Shown piece by piece: positions 39,101-54,100 of a stretch of DNA of 64,000 nt. How positions within the stretch are numbered: position 1 is the first letter of the stretch; the number at the start of each line of letters is the position of its first letter. Under the pieces are notes generated by a model. The model was given only the letters and a program-made list of their open reading frames with translations, was not told the origin of the DNA and did no database searches. Made by a program: the position numbers and the translations under genes. The DNA comes from Ligula intestinalis (taxonomy: Eukaryota > Platyhelminthes > Cestoda > Diphyllobothriidea > Diphyllobothriidae), in contig JAYGXS010000005.1 in the NCBI GenBank assembly GCA_036362985.1, forward strand, positions 50,818,394 to 50,882,393, in the 5' to 3' direction.

Positions 39101-42100
39101 GTAACACTGTGTGAATTTCCGCTAACAGACTAGAAGTATGGAAGGTAATTTTTGGTCTTTATTTCAGAAACGCAGTTGCATAACTTGTGTAAGGTGTGTG
39201 TCTACAACATAGCTGCGGTCCATTCTCCCTTCTGACCATTTACTGGGGCAGTTTTAAAGTTTGTAAAACTGCCTGACAGGTGAAAGCGTCTGCCCTGACA
39301 GAAAATGCAACAACAGAGTAGAAATCCCTTGTCAGTACGCATTGTGCTGACTTTTTGCCCCCATATATGATGGCTTTTCTGTGGGCAAAGGATACTGGGC
39401 GGATATGGTAGGACAGTATGCACGCATGTGTTCGAACAGGAAACCGAATTTTAGAACGCAAATGTGCTCAGGAGCCGACCGTCTGATCCACAGACAAAAC
39501 GAACACAAAGACTGACGCGTGTCTTTGAGTGAACAGAGTCCAAAGGACAGTTCGCGTGCTATGCTCTACCGCTACTCCAAACAGACATGATGACAGCAGT
39601 AGGGCTAGATACTAGTAAATTTGACTCACTTGTGAAAACCTCGGCAATCTCAGTGGGATTCGAACAAGGAAAGGCTTTGGGCAGCCACCACACCTACTAA
39701 AAAGTAATTGGCCAGACGGCGTGACTTCGGTTTGGCAATACAACGGCTGCTTGCAAAACTCCCGAGCCCTTCCGGCTTACTGGGAGAGTGCGGCTGGTTG
39801 ATGACGGCACATAGGTCTGATCTGGTTATTCCAGCCTTTAGTCTTTGTCTGCATAGTTAGACTGATAGCGTGTACAATAAAATTCGTGGTAGGCGCGTTT
39901 GTTCCTTCCGCAATCATGTAAATATCAGCTTGCACGCGATCTAGACGAGTTAAGGCAGTTAGACCGCCATCTAAACTAGGCGTGCATTGAACTTTTAACT
40001 CAGCTTAACGACAACGTCACGCCTTTAAGCGAATATTCACTGAATATAATTTATTCAATCATATCTTTGGAAATTCCCTCGTCTATTTTCTAGTTCTCGT
40101 CAAGCCAACCGTCGCGCCTTTGAGGGCGAAATGCTGCGTGGAAGCAGAGGGTGGTAGGGTCAAAGTTCCACACGGTTAATATGGGGAGAAGAAACAACTA
40201 CGACGAATGTTCCCTGAAATTGTAGGATATTCAAAAACAGATCAGTAGGAATAGTCAACAGCGTGTTGCCAAAAAGATCTACTGATTCGACTGGGGGCGT
40301 CTAGTCGCCGGGGGATGTTCATAGCCTTTCCTAGTGATGTCAAATCGTCATATAAATGGTCGCCTCGAAGTGAGCACAGAGGTTTCGTGCAGGAGGGCGG
40401 GGGGCTCTTCCTGCTAGCTGTGATCCGTTGCAAGGCGCAAAAAGTATGTGGTCGACGTCCACTCCAGAGTAACCACAAATTCAGCACGATAAACAAAGAT
40501 TCTGTTTTGCCCACTTTGATACTTAACAGTTGCTACACAAAGGCTCTTCGATATTGTCACGGTTAATGGCTGCCAGAGAGCAGACTTTGTGACTTGTTAC
40601 GTCATCTGGTTATCCAGTTTTGACACGATCTAGAGCAAATGTTTCAGTGCTAGTGATAAAATTCCATGGAAAAGAAACAAACTTTATGTGGTTGTTGCGT
40701 TGTACAGGAGTCTTCCAGACGCAGTTTCGCCAAAACGACATAAATTTCCGATAAAGCTAGGGAATTATAAAAAATCAATACTGACTTTCGGTCAAGTTGC
40801 CCAGCTTTTAGTTCGTGTGACGCTGGCTAGCACTGGCATTTCTCGAACTGTGGGCATTTGCTTGTACCAGAAAAAAACATCCTATACTTTTCGCAAGTAC
40901 TCTAAGACCTAGTTCAGTCAACAACGCAAGCGCTTTACAAGGCAGCATGCTTGGTCCGATAATTCTGAGTTCCAACCCAGGTGACACTCGTCCAAAATGT
41001 TCTATATTCTGTGGTCTTGAATCGCAGTTTCTGCTTTTTAGCATATAACAAAGAAATAAATCATTCGGAGTAATTAATTCCGATGCTTTAGACCGTCTTA
41101 ATCATCATTGCCAGCCTACTTCACTGCCACTTGAAGAACATCGAGGAGGAGGAGGAGTATGGCATCCATAATTCACTTCCCAATTTCCCCTCCGTGCTGA
41201 AACCGAAATGCTTAGCTGAGGAGACCTGAAGCCTTTGTATTTTTGCTAGGACAGTTCCCTGTAGGTGGCAGCCTTGGGATCGAAAGTACCTGGAATCATA
41301 CCTTCTTTTACTCACTTCCACTTCAGCTTCCCTCTCGGAGAGTGCGTCGACAGGTACTGTGGAGATCGAACCAAAGGCGACCTGCCCACAGCTTCAGCAC
41401 TTTTTCTCGCCGCTTGCTTCACCACCCAGTCCGGAGCCGGTCTCGTCTCCCACAAGCGCCGCTGTCATTGCCGCTCCCATGGCCACCTCCCCCGCCTCCT
41501 CCGCCTCACCCCTCATCGACCAACTGCCCTGCCAACTCGCCTACGCGCCTGCCAGTCTGGACAGCCTCCTCGACTGGTTACTACTCGATCAGCTGAGATC
41601 CTCCTGCAGAGGTAGCAGTCAGTCTGAGCGGACTGACTGTCCTTTGGGACCAACGTTTACCATCTATCTTATGTTCCGTGCAATCTGCCGTCAGTGTGAT
41701 CGGTGGGACTCCCTCGAGGCCAACAAGGCGACAGCTGACAAGGTAATCTAGCCTTTTTTATGGATTATGGATTGCACTTTGTGTAATCAAGATGTCAAGT
41801 TTGGTGAACCAACATTTTCGATTAAGAGAATGCTATATTGAGGATTTTACAAGCCTGAATTTTCATCAACAATGGCTCCATTCCCGGAGAGTAGATGATA
41901 AGGTAAATAAAGGGTCATTTTTAAAAGGTAAAAGGTCATGGTATACTCACAATTCAATTTTTTTTCCTGACATTCACATCAACTATGGAGACAGATCGGC
42001 TTTCAACTTCTCCCTTTCCGCTTCTTCACACGCTTTGTTCTTCGTGTTGTCATCCTACGGAGAATTGTCGATGTTGGTGTTGTTGGTGAATTGCATATGC

Positions 42101-45100
42101 GACAGATTGGCCGCATTTGACAAATATTGGGATGGTGATATGTTGTACGTAAAATACCTTGTTTTCGTGCATTTAAAAAGGTAACAGTGTACTGTAGGTA
42201 AGACCTCATGATCACAAATGCAAACAAACAAAGCAGAGGATTACAGAGGATGATATAGGATGATAAATTCCCACGTGAATGGAGAGCAAAAAATGGATGG
42301 CTCAAATTCGAAGGCCGCGCCATGCATTATTCACCATTCGGCAATTACAATAATACTTAGAACGGTAGAGTAACACACTTTTCAACTCCCAGTGTATAGT
42401 AGGGAGGGCGAGGGTGTTCACATATCAAAGGGTCAAATTCTAGTCTTATCGTGGGGGGATAAGGAATGGGGAGGGTATAGTATGTATCAGGCCATTAGTT
42501 TTTGTCTCTGCGTTCTTCGCTGCTACACGAGATGCTAGGAGATGTGAACACGCATGCTGAGTTCACCTTCGGCCAAGGGTGCCTAAGTGTCTGTATAAAT
42601 GCTTTCTGCGCGCACAAACTTGGATTGGTTAGCCGTATGGCGACTGCTTCTACTGTCGCAACTATCCGCTGAGGCATGAACTTGGAGTGTTAAATCGGCA
42701 CTTTTGAGATGATTCGGAACGTTTGCTTGAAGTCTGCCCGGTGACCGCTGCCAACCAAGTGAGCCAAAATTGCTCTAGAGATGGATTTTACAGTGCCTTG
42801 GTTCAACTAGGCATGACGGTGTTCTCGCATCCGCTTGGATAGCCGCCCATCTGTTCCACCAATAGAAGCTGCTCTAAAGGAGTAAGTGAAGGCGTAGGTG
42901 CCCATTGAACAGGTCTGCAGCGAGAGTTTATCCTTGCTTTCAAGGTAAAGAAGTAGTGTGCTTGCGAACACTAGGTTTATTTTAGAAGCTGCCACGTTAA
43001 ATCGAAGATGTAGGGGTTTGCTTGCTGGATCCCCTCGAAAATGCAATGTGAGAAATCATTCTTTTTTCTCAGCAGTGGGCACGTCCGATTTTAGGGATCG
43101 TGTCTCCACAAATGTACTGATAAACTTATAGGGAGAGCCGTTTTCTCAGAGTGTTTCGTCTTAAGGCAAGTACGTTCTCCAGCGTACCTGGAGTACATAT
43201 TTCCCTAGCTCGGTTCCTGAATTAATGGACAAGGCTTTGTTTCTGACCAGCTAAACTTGAGTTTTTAAATGCTTGTATGGATATCATCGCTGAAATTCGT
43301 TTATTGTTAACAGGGGGTACTTTTTAGAATTTATTGATTAAAACAAAGGACGAATAATGTGCAATGAGCAATAATTTAGGATGCTATAGCGTTGTGTTAT
43401 GAAAGCAAAGACGTCAACTGTATTTCAATTTTCTCAAAAGGTGTTTAATCCCCTGCCCGGCAATTGTTATGGGCATACTACGTCCGTTTTGGATGTTCAA
43501 CTCTTTTTGCCGAGAAAATTGTAAAAATTTTCCTCCTATTGCTCGTTTTATGGAAGGTACAATTGGATGATGACAATAAACGGTAATCAGTACGGCGAGT
43601 TCGTTTAAATTGTCACCCCTTGATTAGCGATAAGTAAAGCACATTTTAACAACGTCAGCTGTTCTTCTTTTCTCGCCATTAGTTGTTAGGGGGATTGCGA
43701 ATATGCTACTACGCTTAGGTTGGGTAGCACCAAAGCTTTTAATTGCCCCCAGTCCGTATTCTAATCCCTATGTGGCAAAACTTGGATCTTTATCCCAACC
43801 AATCAGAAGTGCTTTTAGTTTGCAAGTCATATGTTAGAGCGATTTTTAAAATCGGCCCATGACCTCTTGGTTAGGCAAAGCAAGTAAATCTCTATTGTTT
43901 ACACCTCATAAAACTGATCTTCGTGATATATTCCAGAATGTATCAGAAAGGCTCAAATTTGAAGACCTAATTTAAAGTCATTGAGCAAATTAAGGAGCCT
44001 AACACGGGGTTTGTCTTGGCTCGTGCCTGTTCTGTAAAATAGAGTGAAGGTAAAGTGCGAAAACACTGTCAACATGCTCGTGTTTCAGAAACGAAGCCCA
44101 AAGAAATGAAAATTGACGGTAAATCAGCAACTGAATATGACTATTTGAACGTTGCCAACGATGGCGTCTGCCGTGGCCTCTGAAAGTAATGCCGACAGCC
44201 GCGACGACTTGCGCATAAATTCGTTTTGAGCAAACCAGACTTGCGTTGCATCTGCCTCTTCCTCTTCTCACAGTTTTCGCATGACAAGACGCATTTAAGA
44301 TTACCCTTAGTAAGCTCGGTTTACAAGAGAAAACCTCTTGTCTATCCGTGCCGCACACAATTTGGAGCATATGGGAATGTCATAAAGTCAACATTAAGAT
44401 GAAGCTGACGCTCAGTCGAAGCACGGTCTTCTAACCCATTATTAAGCCCTTGTATGGGGGTTTCACGGGTCCAATTGTCGGTGTTCGAACCCCTTGCGCG
44501 ACGGGCACATTTTGAGAAAAAAATTGCGCCTGATACTTCTGTTCACAGCTGAATGCAAATCTGTTTCTCGTGTGATATTATTCAACCTATTTACTCTAAC
44601 ACTGTCTATTTCCTACGTCACAAAACCTAGCTGGCTTTCTTCACTGCCTGACAAAAACAGTAATCCATCAAAGCTCATTTATTGTTGTCCATTTTCAGGA
44701 TTCGTCTCTCCTGATGTTTTCAGTAAAGTTACTTACATTACCGGCTAGTGTGATTCCTACTCCCGTGTCTTAGGGTTTATTGTCCTTCACCCCACCCTTT
44801 AAAGTTCTTCTAGCTAGAGCTGCTTAAATCTTTACATTAGTGGTGGTACTGCTGAGGTGTTCATGTCGGCACTCTGTGAGCCGTTGGGGGAGGTTAGTCG
44901 TAAACAGGGTGCGAGTTCGGTCAAAGTCACAGCGGGACCAGGTCAATTGGAAAGCTGTGTGCATAGACCTGTTGACAGTGCAGTACCAAATTAAAACAGT
45001 TGTAGGCAAGCCGACTGGCGGCTTAACGCCACCAAAATTCAGGATGCTATGCCTACCACGGGATACATTAAACATCGCACGACCTGAGGTCGAAATGTAA

Positions 45101-48100
45101 GATCAACTATCTGACGTCTAAGCCATACAGGTCCCTCTACACACAAATGACCTACGTATATGTGAAGTTAAGAAGCAAATACTTTGATCCTGGCCGGACG
45201 GAACGGTATGTGGTATGAACGCCAGCGCGTTGAATGTCCCCGCTTTGGGGGTAAGCCGGCAATCGGGAGCGGACCGGTGGTGTCCTCGCAGTCCGTGTGC
45301 AGCTCATTGTCTGAGATGTGATAGTGGCTTATAAGCGCGTTCACTTGTGGCCTGATTGGGCGCATTGGGGTAAGGTCACCTGTCGTGGCGAACCTAAGTG
45401 GCCCTTGAGGAACTGCGCCCAGTTGACACGTGCGTAGGCTCGCGTGTGAACAGACATTGCGTGGGCACAACCACTGCGAACGCATAGGACCTTAAAAGCA
45501 TTTCTCATTGACAAAGGAATCATTGTGACAGTCGGGGGCAGGCACGACGCCCCAGAAGAGCCTGCAATGTTGCTAGCATTTGGTCCTAACATTATTCAAC
45601 TCAGCGTTTTTTCCAGGGTGTGAGGAAGAAAGTATAAGCCTGAGCCGTAATAGTGCTCTGAAGTGGGCATCTATCTCCGAGTGGTGTTTGCCAGCAAGAA
45701 ACGTTGAGAATTCATGTGTTAGCCCCGTTGATGCTATGCGCTTTTAGATCTTAAGGGTAAAGTAGTCATTCGAAGGCAGGAAATGCCTCCGTATCAGCAG
45801 TTTTAGAGAAATGAACAGTAATCAAAATACTGTGCAGGATTTTTTTCAACAGAAGAGCATTGTCGACCTGGGAACGTTAGTTTGTCAACGCAGAGAACCG
45901 GTGAACGCACGGGAGATTTCAGTTAGTAATTCTGACTTACTGGCAGTCGCCAGTCAGTTGAACACTATACCCAAACTTGGAGGCCCTGTGGTCTGTTTTC
46001 GGATGCAGTTCATATTTGAACCGGATGTATTACCAGCGAAACTATGAATCGTAACTGAAATGAACGTGATTGGTCCGTTGGGCAAAAAGGCAAAATTGCC
46101 TAAGGCCATAATCGTGGAGACTGTGAATAAACTAGACCTCTACCAACCATCCGTGTACCTGTGGTTCAGTGAAAAATCGCAGACTTCCCTAATTGCGTGA
46201 AATTCGTTTAAAATGTTAGACCTTCGACGCCCAGGGGATTGAAAAATGCGTCGCAGCTGATAATGAATACGCTGTAATGGCCTTAAAGTCTCTGTTAGTT
46301 TTTGTTATCTGTCTATTGGCCCCTAGGAGATAAGGACGTCATTTGACTCGACTTCCAGTTCGAAGTGGTGGGAGTAAAATTCGCTACTCGTTGATGAACG
46401 TTCACCGATCACTGAAACCACTCACTCTCGAGCCTCGCCAGTAGTCACACACCGGCCAGTAGTGCAGGCAGATACATACTGCTGACAGAGAAAAGGAGAT
46501 TTGATCAGCTATTTCTGGCTTATTAGTCATCATCAGCCTGTCATACCCAATCCCAGCTGGTCACAATCCGAGGTTCAACACAGCGAATTATTGGTTAACA
46601 CTCCAAAGCTTTAAGAGTTGAGTCAGTTAGAGCGGAAGTATTGCCATTCGTTGATAAACCCTCACCAATAGCTGACGGAAGTCCCTCCTCCAGTTTGCCT
46701 TGGGACTTACATTTTGTCGAAACTGTTAATTTGCACAAACTACTAGCCACTATACGGTTGCTGGCGGGGCTCGATTGTGAGCCCCAAGGAACGAGTGAGT
46801 TCCGTTAGCGACCGGTGAGTGCCCATCTTTGCACATTTTCCTCAAGTCTGATGACGACCTGGGGTTCCGGTGCCGAAAATTAACTGAGTAAATTTACTCA
46901 TTTTCCCAAAGGACACCTTTCATTGAAGCGTGTATATATAGGCATGCATACAGTATGGCGAGTGCTGCATAAAACGTTCCGCAATTTGAAAAAGACCGGT
47001 AATCACTTGCAAAGCAACAGTGAGTAGGGTGACAATACTGTTTAGCATGCAGTCCAATTTCAATTATTTTCAGTCATGCTAGGATGCCTTCTCTGTGATG
47101 AGCTTCTTTTTGACCACTGCAAAAAAGTTGATTCTGTAAAGAATGGCTACTTAAATAGCTTGCATTTTTATCATTTGATTTTTACTGCCTTTATAAATTC
47201 AAATATATTTTATGGAAAGCATGCACGGAAAATCCTTTCTTGTACGTATTTGATAGCAAATTACGCCTTCTTTAAATTTTAGGCTTAAGGGAAGGGTTTC
47301 CTTTGGTTTTAACGAAGTTTCTTAATTGCCGAATGGTTTTGAAAGCTACCGACTGCTAGAAGTGAATTCAAGTTTTGCAAACTGAATGCTGTATTCATTC
47401 TGTAAAGGGAAATGTACGTTCTTGCCTTTGGTTTGAGGCAGTGGTTGCATAGCTCTCACAGAATTTTGTAATAGACATGGGTCATGCATTAAAAAATTTA
47501 CGGATACTATGTATTACGAATGAACGCCGCACAGTCGTAATTAATCTCAAAATTAGAAAAGAGCCAGGAGGACTAGAATGACCATTTCTGGCTTATTAGG
47601 CGTCATCAGTCAGTCATACCCAACTCCATTTATAGCCATCCCCGAGGCTGGAACCCGCGGCCGTCTTGGTAAGACGTCTAACGTTCTAACCACCGTACCA
47701 CGGGCTCGTTACCTTGCCGGCTTCAATCGGGAATATAGACAGAGCTAACTCGTCCCCTTCGTGTCTTTGAGTCTACGCTGGTGCCCCACTCTACTCTTTT
47801 TTTTACTGTCCTGAACTCAGGAAATCCTCCGCCAAAAACAACGACAAAGGAGACAGCAGCAACTGCTGGGACTCTTGGTCTCGGTCGTGGACCGCTTCAT
47901 TGCCACTGAACAGCAACTGGTGGAACTTTCATCCCTCGGGGATGAGGAGGAGAAGGAGGCGGCGGAAGGTACTCGTAAGATGTCAGTAGAGAAGGAGCAG
48001 CAGCTTGACGCTACAGCACGCAGAGCCGCTCTGGTTATCGCCAACGCCAGTCAGCTACTCCATTTTGTCTCGCGGGACGTTGATCTTCAGGCAGTCTTTC

Positions 48101-51100
48101 AGGTAGCCGACTGTTGCTCGATAACCTTTTCTGATCCTCTTGTTATTTTGATCCTGGTGCGTTTGTCAAGGGGCCAGGTTGCTCTAGGGCGCGCGCAGAT
48201 GAGTTCGCCGGCTCTGTCAGCCAATGCGCCTATCTCAAGTCACACGACCGACAGCTAGGTCGTGGCCTGTTGCTGACGGTGGGGGAGAGTTTGCAGTCGA
48301 CCCTCAGCGCATTTCTTTCATCACTATAAGCAATCTGATGCGTTTGAAGTTATCACAGTGCGCTTAAGGCTGTGGCTTGGAGGGTTGCCAACTGACGGGA
48401 TAACTTAGCCACCACAGTCAGTCCAGTGTCTGTCTTGTTGTGTAGAATGGCTGACTGGAGGACAGAGGGTCAGGCTGTAGTGGCTCCTTTTTAATGTGGG
48501 ATTTATGACACTCCCACACAAGCTGGAGCCCTTAGCAAGGTGGTATCGTTGTGGCGTGTTTTAGAGTGTTGATTGCGCAAAACGTCTGTGCCCTCCCACA
48601 TCTCCGCTCTTCTCGAATCTTGTCCAGATATTGGGTACAGGTGCGGGAGTAGTACGAGCGTCGAACACCCATGATAACATTTTCTGCAGGTAGTCCTTCC
48701 TGGTGCATTAGTTTGGTTATTTAGGGGGGGGGGGGGGGGCACAGATAGTGCTACGCTGTTGCACAGTCCTGACGGCCAGTGGCGAAAAGCAGTCGATGTT
48801 TTCGTTACTGAAACAGTAAATTAGAAGAAATTCGCAGCTCTTTATAGCGCTTTTCACTAAGGATCTCCCTTTTCCATCTCTTCAGTGTGTTCCAAAGTCT
48901 CATCTACAATACATTGTCGTCTATCAACTGTGCTGTATTGTTACACATAATGCAAAAAATACCAGCCAGAATAGTTGCATGTTTAAGGATCTTTGCAATA
49001 ACCGTAGAGGTCCTGAAAACACGGGAGTGGCTGCGAGCTCCTAAAAATTTACAGCGCCGTGATTCTGATGTCCGCGATAGAACCGCAGTTTTAAGTAGTT
49101 GCAAAGTTCGCCCCTCAGCTCCGGTTCCCGAAGCGCCTTAAAGTTTCGAAGGAAAACACAGATGAGTTCATCTAAAGGATAAGGCCTAAAAGAAAATTCA
49201 GAGAAAAATCCATATGCATGAGTGTTCTTGGGAAATGCTGTTTCGATCTAAGGGCGGTAATCCATACTAAACAGTCAGTTATTATTAACGAGGAACACAG
49301 ACAGACAGACAGGCAGACAGACAGACAGATAGATAGATAGATAAACCAGCTTGTTGCTTATCATCCGAAGCCGACGCTTTTGAATTTGCATGTGGCACGT
49401 GGGACACTGACCGTAAAAGTTCCCACGCTGGTCAGATCTAATTTTTCTTCGACTCGGCACATTAATTGACCGACTACCTAACAGACCGGGCAATCTCTTT
49501 ATGATGAAGAGAAAAGAGAGATTAACTTTAGTTTCAAAATAAAATTCCGAAATATTCAGCAAATATTTTCTCCATTTACAGTTAAGCACAAAAATGCGTA
49601 CAATGCCGGACGATTACAAACAATGCATAATGGCCAAACACTATAATTGGTCAACATCATGACGAATGATCCTTGAAGGAGTCGTGACATTTAGACAAAA
49701 CTGGACTTCCTTCAAAACGGTGCTAGCATCATGCGCTAACGACCTCATTTTTATAGTTTGAATAAACAATGAGGGATAGTCATCGGTTTGGTAATGGGTG
49801 CAGTAGGCCAACCAATGTATGCATAAGAAATTTGCATGCCAATGGAGAATAGAGAAAATGGCGAAACAGTGCTAGTGATTATCCCGTTTATGGTCGACTA
49901 AATGTCAGAGCAGCTAAACGCACCTACCAGTATAGGCAGGAGTTCATGCTCTTTTTTGTCCCATTTAGCCAATCAGCGATGAAGACCACGGTGAAAACGG
50001 CATCTATGAATTAGAGAGTTCTCTCCACCAGACTTCCGAAGGTGACGCGAGCTGCTCTAACGCTTGGTTCGCCCTCAACGACCGGCTGGCCCAGGTAATT
50101 GAGACCACCTTCGAGTGCTTGGTCGGTTGTTTCACCTCCGTTCTCGGACGACGGTGTCTTGGTGAAATTCTACAGAGTCTGGACGCCGAAGCAGCCGCCT
50201 TGTGTGACCACCACTCCATTGTGGATGAGGAACATTTCTTTAAGGATACTGTAAGTTACTGTTGTGTCTATCTTAAGACTATGTGTATTTGTGTGTTGGC
50301 GAAAAACAAACGCTTCTGTGAGGTCAACATCAAGGATGACAGAGCGGTAATTAATGAGCAAGTTTACACCATTATTGAACAACCAGAGGGCTGGGTCTTG
50401 GCTTTGTGGCGGACAGCCACATTGTTTGTCTCCTTCTTCGTTGTCTAAGGCTCGCTGCCCCAAAATCGTGTCGTCACAAGTAACTGTTACAATGCTTTCT
50501 TTCACTGACGTCCCCGCCCCCGAGACTTGACCTCACAGATGCTTCTGGCTAATCGATAACAGTTACGTCAATGGCCCGGTTATTCGGCGTGCCAGTGGAC
50601 CCGACAGTTCACCTCAGCTTACTCAGTCCGAACACACGTGCGTCCAAATAAGTGCGCCTGTCTAAGGGCCACTTGGCTAAGACACCCCCCGGCCGATGCA
50701 GAAAAAAACCTCTGCAGGTGACATCCGCTCGGGCAATTGTAAAATACCAATGACAGAACACTTCAACGCGATTCACAGCCATGTAAAAGCAACTGTCATC
50801 ACCCCACACAACGGACAGTCGACACTTTCAGACCTCGCGGGACGCAGTCAGAAACAGCCCTGGCTTCGCCAGTGACCACTGTTACCTGAGACGGGAACCA
50901 CGGCAGACGCATCTTCCACCGCGTTCCCACCCGCCCTCACGGCGGCCAAGGTCTGCTACACCAAACCTCCCTACGGTCCATCTATCTCTCCTCCTCTCCA
51001 TCTGTTTTTTTATAACGGAGCAGCCCCTCCCGACCAAGCTGCTCCTCCTCGCTGCCGCCGGGATTGAGGCCCACCCAGCAGGGCTCCGCATTCAACAACG

Positions 51101-54100
51101 GCTACTAGCCAGCCAGCCACCTGAGACTGCAACTGGGATTTCTGTATACAATAAACCACTCCGTCTGGTGACTCTTGTCTTTTAACTTCCAACCTGGGAT
51201 TCGACCTGATGATTATAGTGATCTAGGCACAACCACTGCTCAGACACCTACAGCTTGTCCTTTTACGGTCCAGCACTGCATGCTAAGAGAACCAGTTCAC
51301 TCGATGCTTCTCTGATGTCCACAGCGACCTTCAAAAGTGTATCCGCCCTGCTAACTGCACTTTCGAACTCCTATAGCATTGCGACCAGTTTTCCTGCGGT
51401 CTGGTCTGTGTAATTGCGGGTCACTTGATTACCCAGGAGTAATCAGTCAATATTGTTATATGTCTTCCGTCTTTGAGCATGCTGATTATCACATTGCTTG
51501 AAAATGTTTCTGTATTGTCTGTCTTAGTTCATGTCATGTGGCGGATCGCCTCTAGCGGGAAGTCACTCTACTGAAGTTTATTAGTATCTGAAATTGTGGA
51601 TTTTTAATCTTCTCAGATTTCAATCGCTACTTTTAATTGCATCAGTTCGAAAAAAATGTTCATAAAGGCAGGCCAATAATTGATATGACTGCTTAGACCG
51701 AATTTCATCAACCGCAGTGGGGTAGCCGTGCAATATTCTTCAAACTGTCAGTAGGCTACAAGTAGCATACGGCGAAGCTACTAGCTAAAGGCAGATTGCT
51801 TCCTAATTTCCTCAGAAAAAGTCGCCAACTTTGAGTGAATAAATTTTATTAAGAGTTGAACTAGGTGGCTTTTAAACAGTACCCGCGCGGCTAGTATTGT
51901 GTAATGTGTAACCCCAATAAGGGTTTAAAACCTTGGTCTCAAGATTATAGTCCCGATGGAGACCCCGAAAATCAATAACCTCGTAATCTCGATCACCTTT
52001 CAAAAGTCTGCTTTAGACGATCAGGGTTATTGGCAGACACTAGCTTGGGTCTCATGTGATTTTGGCCTGTTGGGAGCGACGCTCGAATGCCACTTAGTAC
52101 TCGTGTAAACGTGCTCGTAGGAAGTACAGGCTTTAACGTAAATTAACATACATTCGAAATTATCTCAGGCCACCTTAAAAAGCCCGGTTTGGCGACTCAT
52201 AAAAGTATTTACTTCTGGTTGCAGAAGACTTTTTTGAATGCGATCACACTGGAAGACTTCCAGAGAAGTCATAATGGATATACATGTCCGCTTATATCTG
52301 CTGTATTCTTAGGCTTGCTATAAAGAGTTGCAGTTTCCCGCGGTCATCCGTATATTTATTTTTTGCGGTTTTCTCTGATAATTGGTTCAACCCAGAAATT
52401 GACAAGTCAGGCAAATACACTTCTTGTTCCAGCGACCACATCTCCTTCGGATCCAGATGTGTTTTACAACTACAAAAAGAACTACTTCTCGCATGCCAAA
52501 AATAATTCAGAGAGCAATGACTTGCGAAGGAGCGTACAGTGGATTTCACAAACGTGCATCGATTGTAAAGTTGAAATTTTAATCGATTCGATGCTAAATG
52601 TCTAGGGTGCGCATTTGAATACCAAAACGCTATCGGAAAAAAGGTCTCATTAATCTTTTCCGCCACGATTCAACAGTGGAATTCTTTAAATGCTCTAGGC
52701 CGTTGTGTCCGCTTGAGAGTACTCGTCGCTGGGCTCCTTACAAGCATGGCCAACCTTAGATCAGTAGAATAGCAATGTAGAAAAAAAGACAAGATAGATG
52801 ATGGCTGGGATTGTAGTTTCTGATTTATTTGCCTTCACTCGCTTGCTCATGGTCAAATAGACGTGAAGTTTCTATCCGGTTGCAGTTCGTCGTCAGACAT
52901 TTGAGTCATCGCTCCGTCGCAAGCTTGCATGATCGACCACTTCTCGCTCTTGAGACGCCTGCGAGATCTCTCCCCTCCAACTCTATGGCAATACCGAACG
53001 AACATGTTCCGCTCCTTCCCCTCTCACCCTCACTCCCCGTAATCAGATAAGTGAGGCAACGCTTCCACGTGAATGAAGCTGACATCCGAATTCTTGGATT
53101 TTGCCTTCATCCGATAGCTGAGGCTAGACTGGACGATAATGTAATTTAGCTCTGTTCTGTGGACGCTTAGGCCAGTGAACGCGGACATAACGAAAATTGT
53201 TTGTGAGACCCTGGCAAAGTATAAAGCGTTCTGGTCGTTTTTCCGCCCTTCAAACCAATTCTGTCCAACATAAACTTCGGAGTATTGCTGGACTTGAAAT
53301 TTAAACAGGCGTGTATAACAGGATCTATTGGCTACAACAAAATTCGTGAAGGCATTTTAACTGTAGCCTGTCCTTAAATGATTAATGTAATGAAGGAAAG
53401 TACACTGCATAATAGTAAGGGTTATGGTTCACTGCAAATAATGGTCAGCTGAAAAAGGTTATTTTAAACAGAAGGACTGTCTTTAGAGGTCGTATTTGCC
53501 TTTGACTTTTAAAAATAACCTACTTTTACATTTTCAGCAACCCGACTTTCTATTTTCCGTTAAATTCCGCCAACATAAGGTTGAATTTTCCTACATAGTC
53601 ATCAATTGCCTGAGCAACAGGAGTTTATGTTGGAAATCTTCTAACCCAATTGATACTCATTTACACTCGCTAACCAAGGATTAGATGTTTAACCACAAAT
53701 TACATAAAACAGTTTGGCAGGGGGAATAGATATTCATGTGGTACTACAAGGCATGTTTGCCCTCTAAAAGAAATATGGTTGAATCTAGCATAAATCGCAG
53801 CAATCTCTAAGTCTACATACGAGATAACAATGTCAATTTAAGGTTGATCATATGCCAATGGAAGCGAACAAGCCTGATGTCTCCGAACCCGTCGCTGATC
53901 CACCATCAAAGATAATAACAGAAACAGGTAATTCATGGAAAGGAAGTTGCCGTCTTCATAGGATAATTCACTATGCTACTACAAACCCCACTAGAGGACA
54001 GTTACCCCCTCATGCGCTAATGGCTTGACGAGCGGCGTGCGGGCGGTTACGTGCTGAAATTTCATCACATATGGGGGAATTGTACGTGAGGATTACTCGG

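Larger units (their letters stand above)
35847..41353 (+). other. afadin intron (5.5 kb)
   Basis: It contains a family-R2 repeat (36573-36800), the U1 snRNA-like gene, a degenerate tandem array (37200-39480) with a 10-N gap at 37483-37492, and a SINE fragment (39775-39875). I see nothing recognisable in 35850-36540 or 39880-41350. Confidence 0.75.
41743..47820 (+). other. afadin intron (6.1 kb)
   Basis: It contains a LINE 3'-end-like segment (41790-42020), a repeat-family copy (42380-42675), two SINE regions (46350-46860, 47570-47735) and otherwise unidentified sequence. An ORF at 44824-45075 (-) and one at 43999-44370 (-) have no domain I recognise. Confidence 0.72.
48103..49968 (+). other. 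afadin intron (1.9 kb)
   Basis: It contains family-R2 copy 2 (48250-48660), a G tract near 48725 and an (ACAG)n(ATAG)n microsatellite at 49298-49343. Nothing else identified. Confidence 0.78.

Noticed and set aside
43999..44370. 123-codon minus-strand ORF
   Set aside because: No domain recognised and no repeat partner in the window.
50484..51200. LTR-like region ending AATAAACC...CCTGGGATTCGA before possible primer-binding site
   Set aside because: No matching second LTR, no coding region and no definable ends; kept only as a note in the intron entry.
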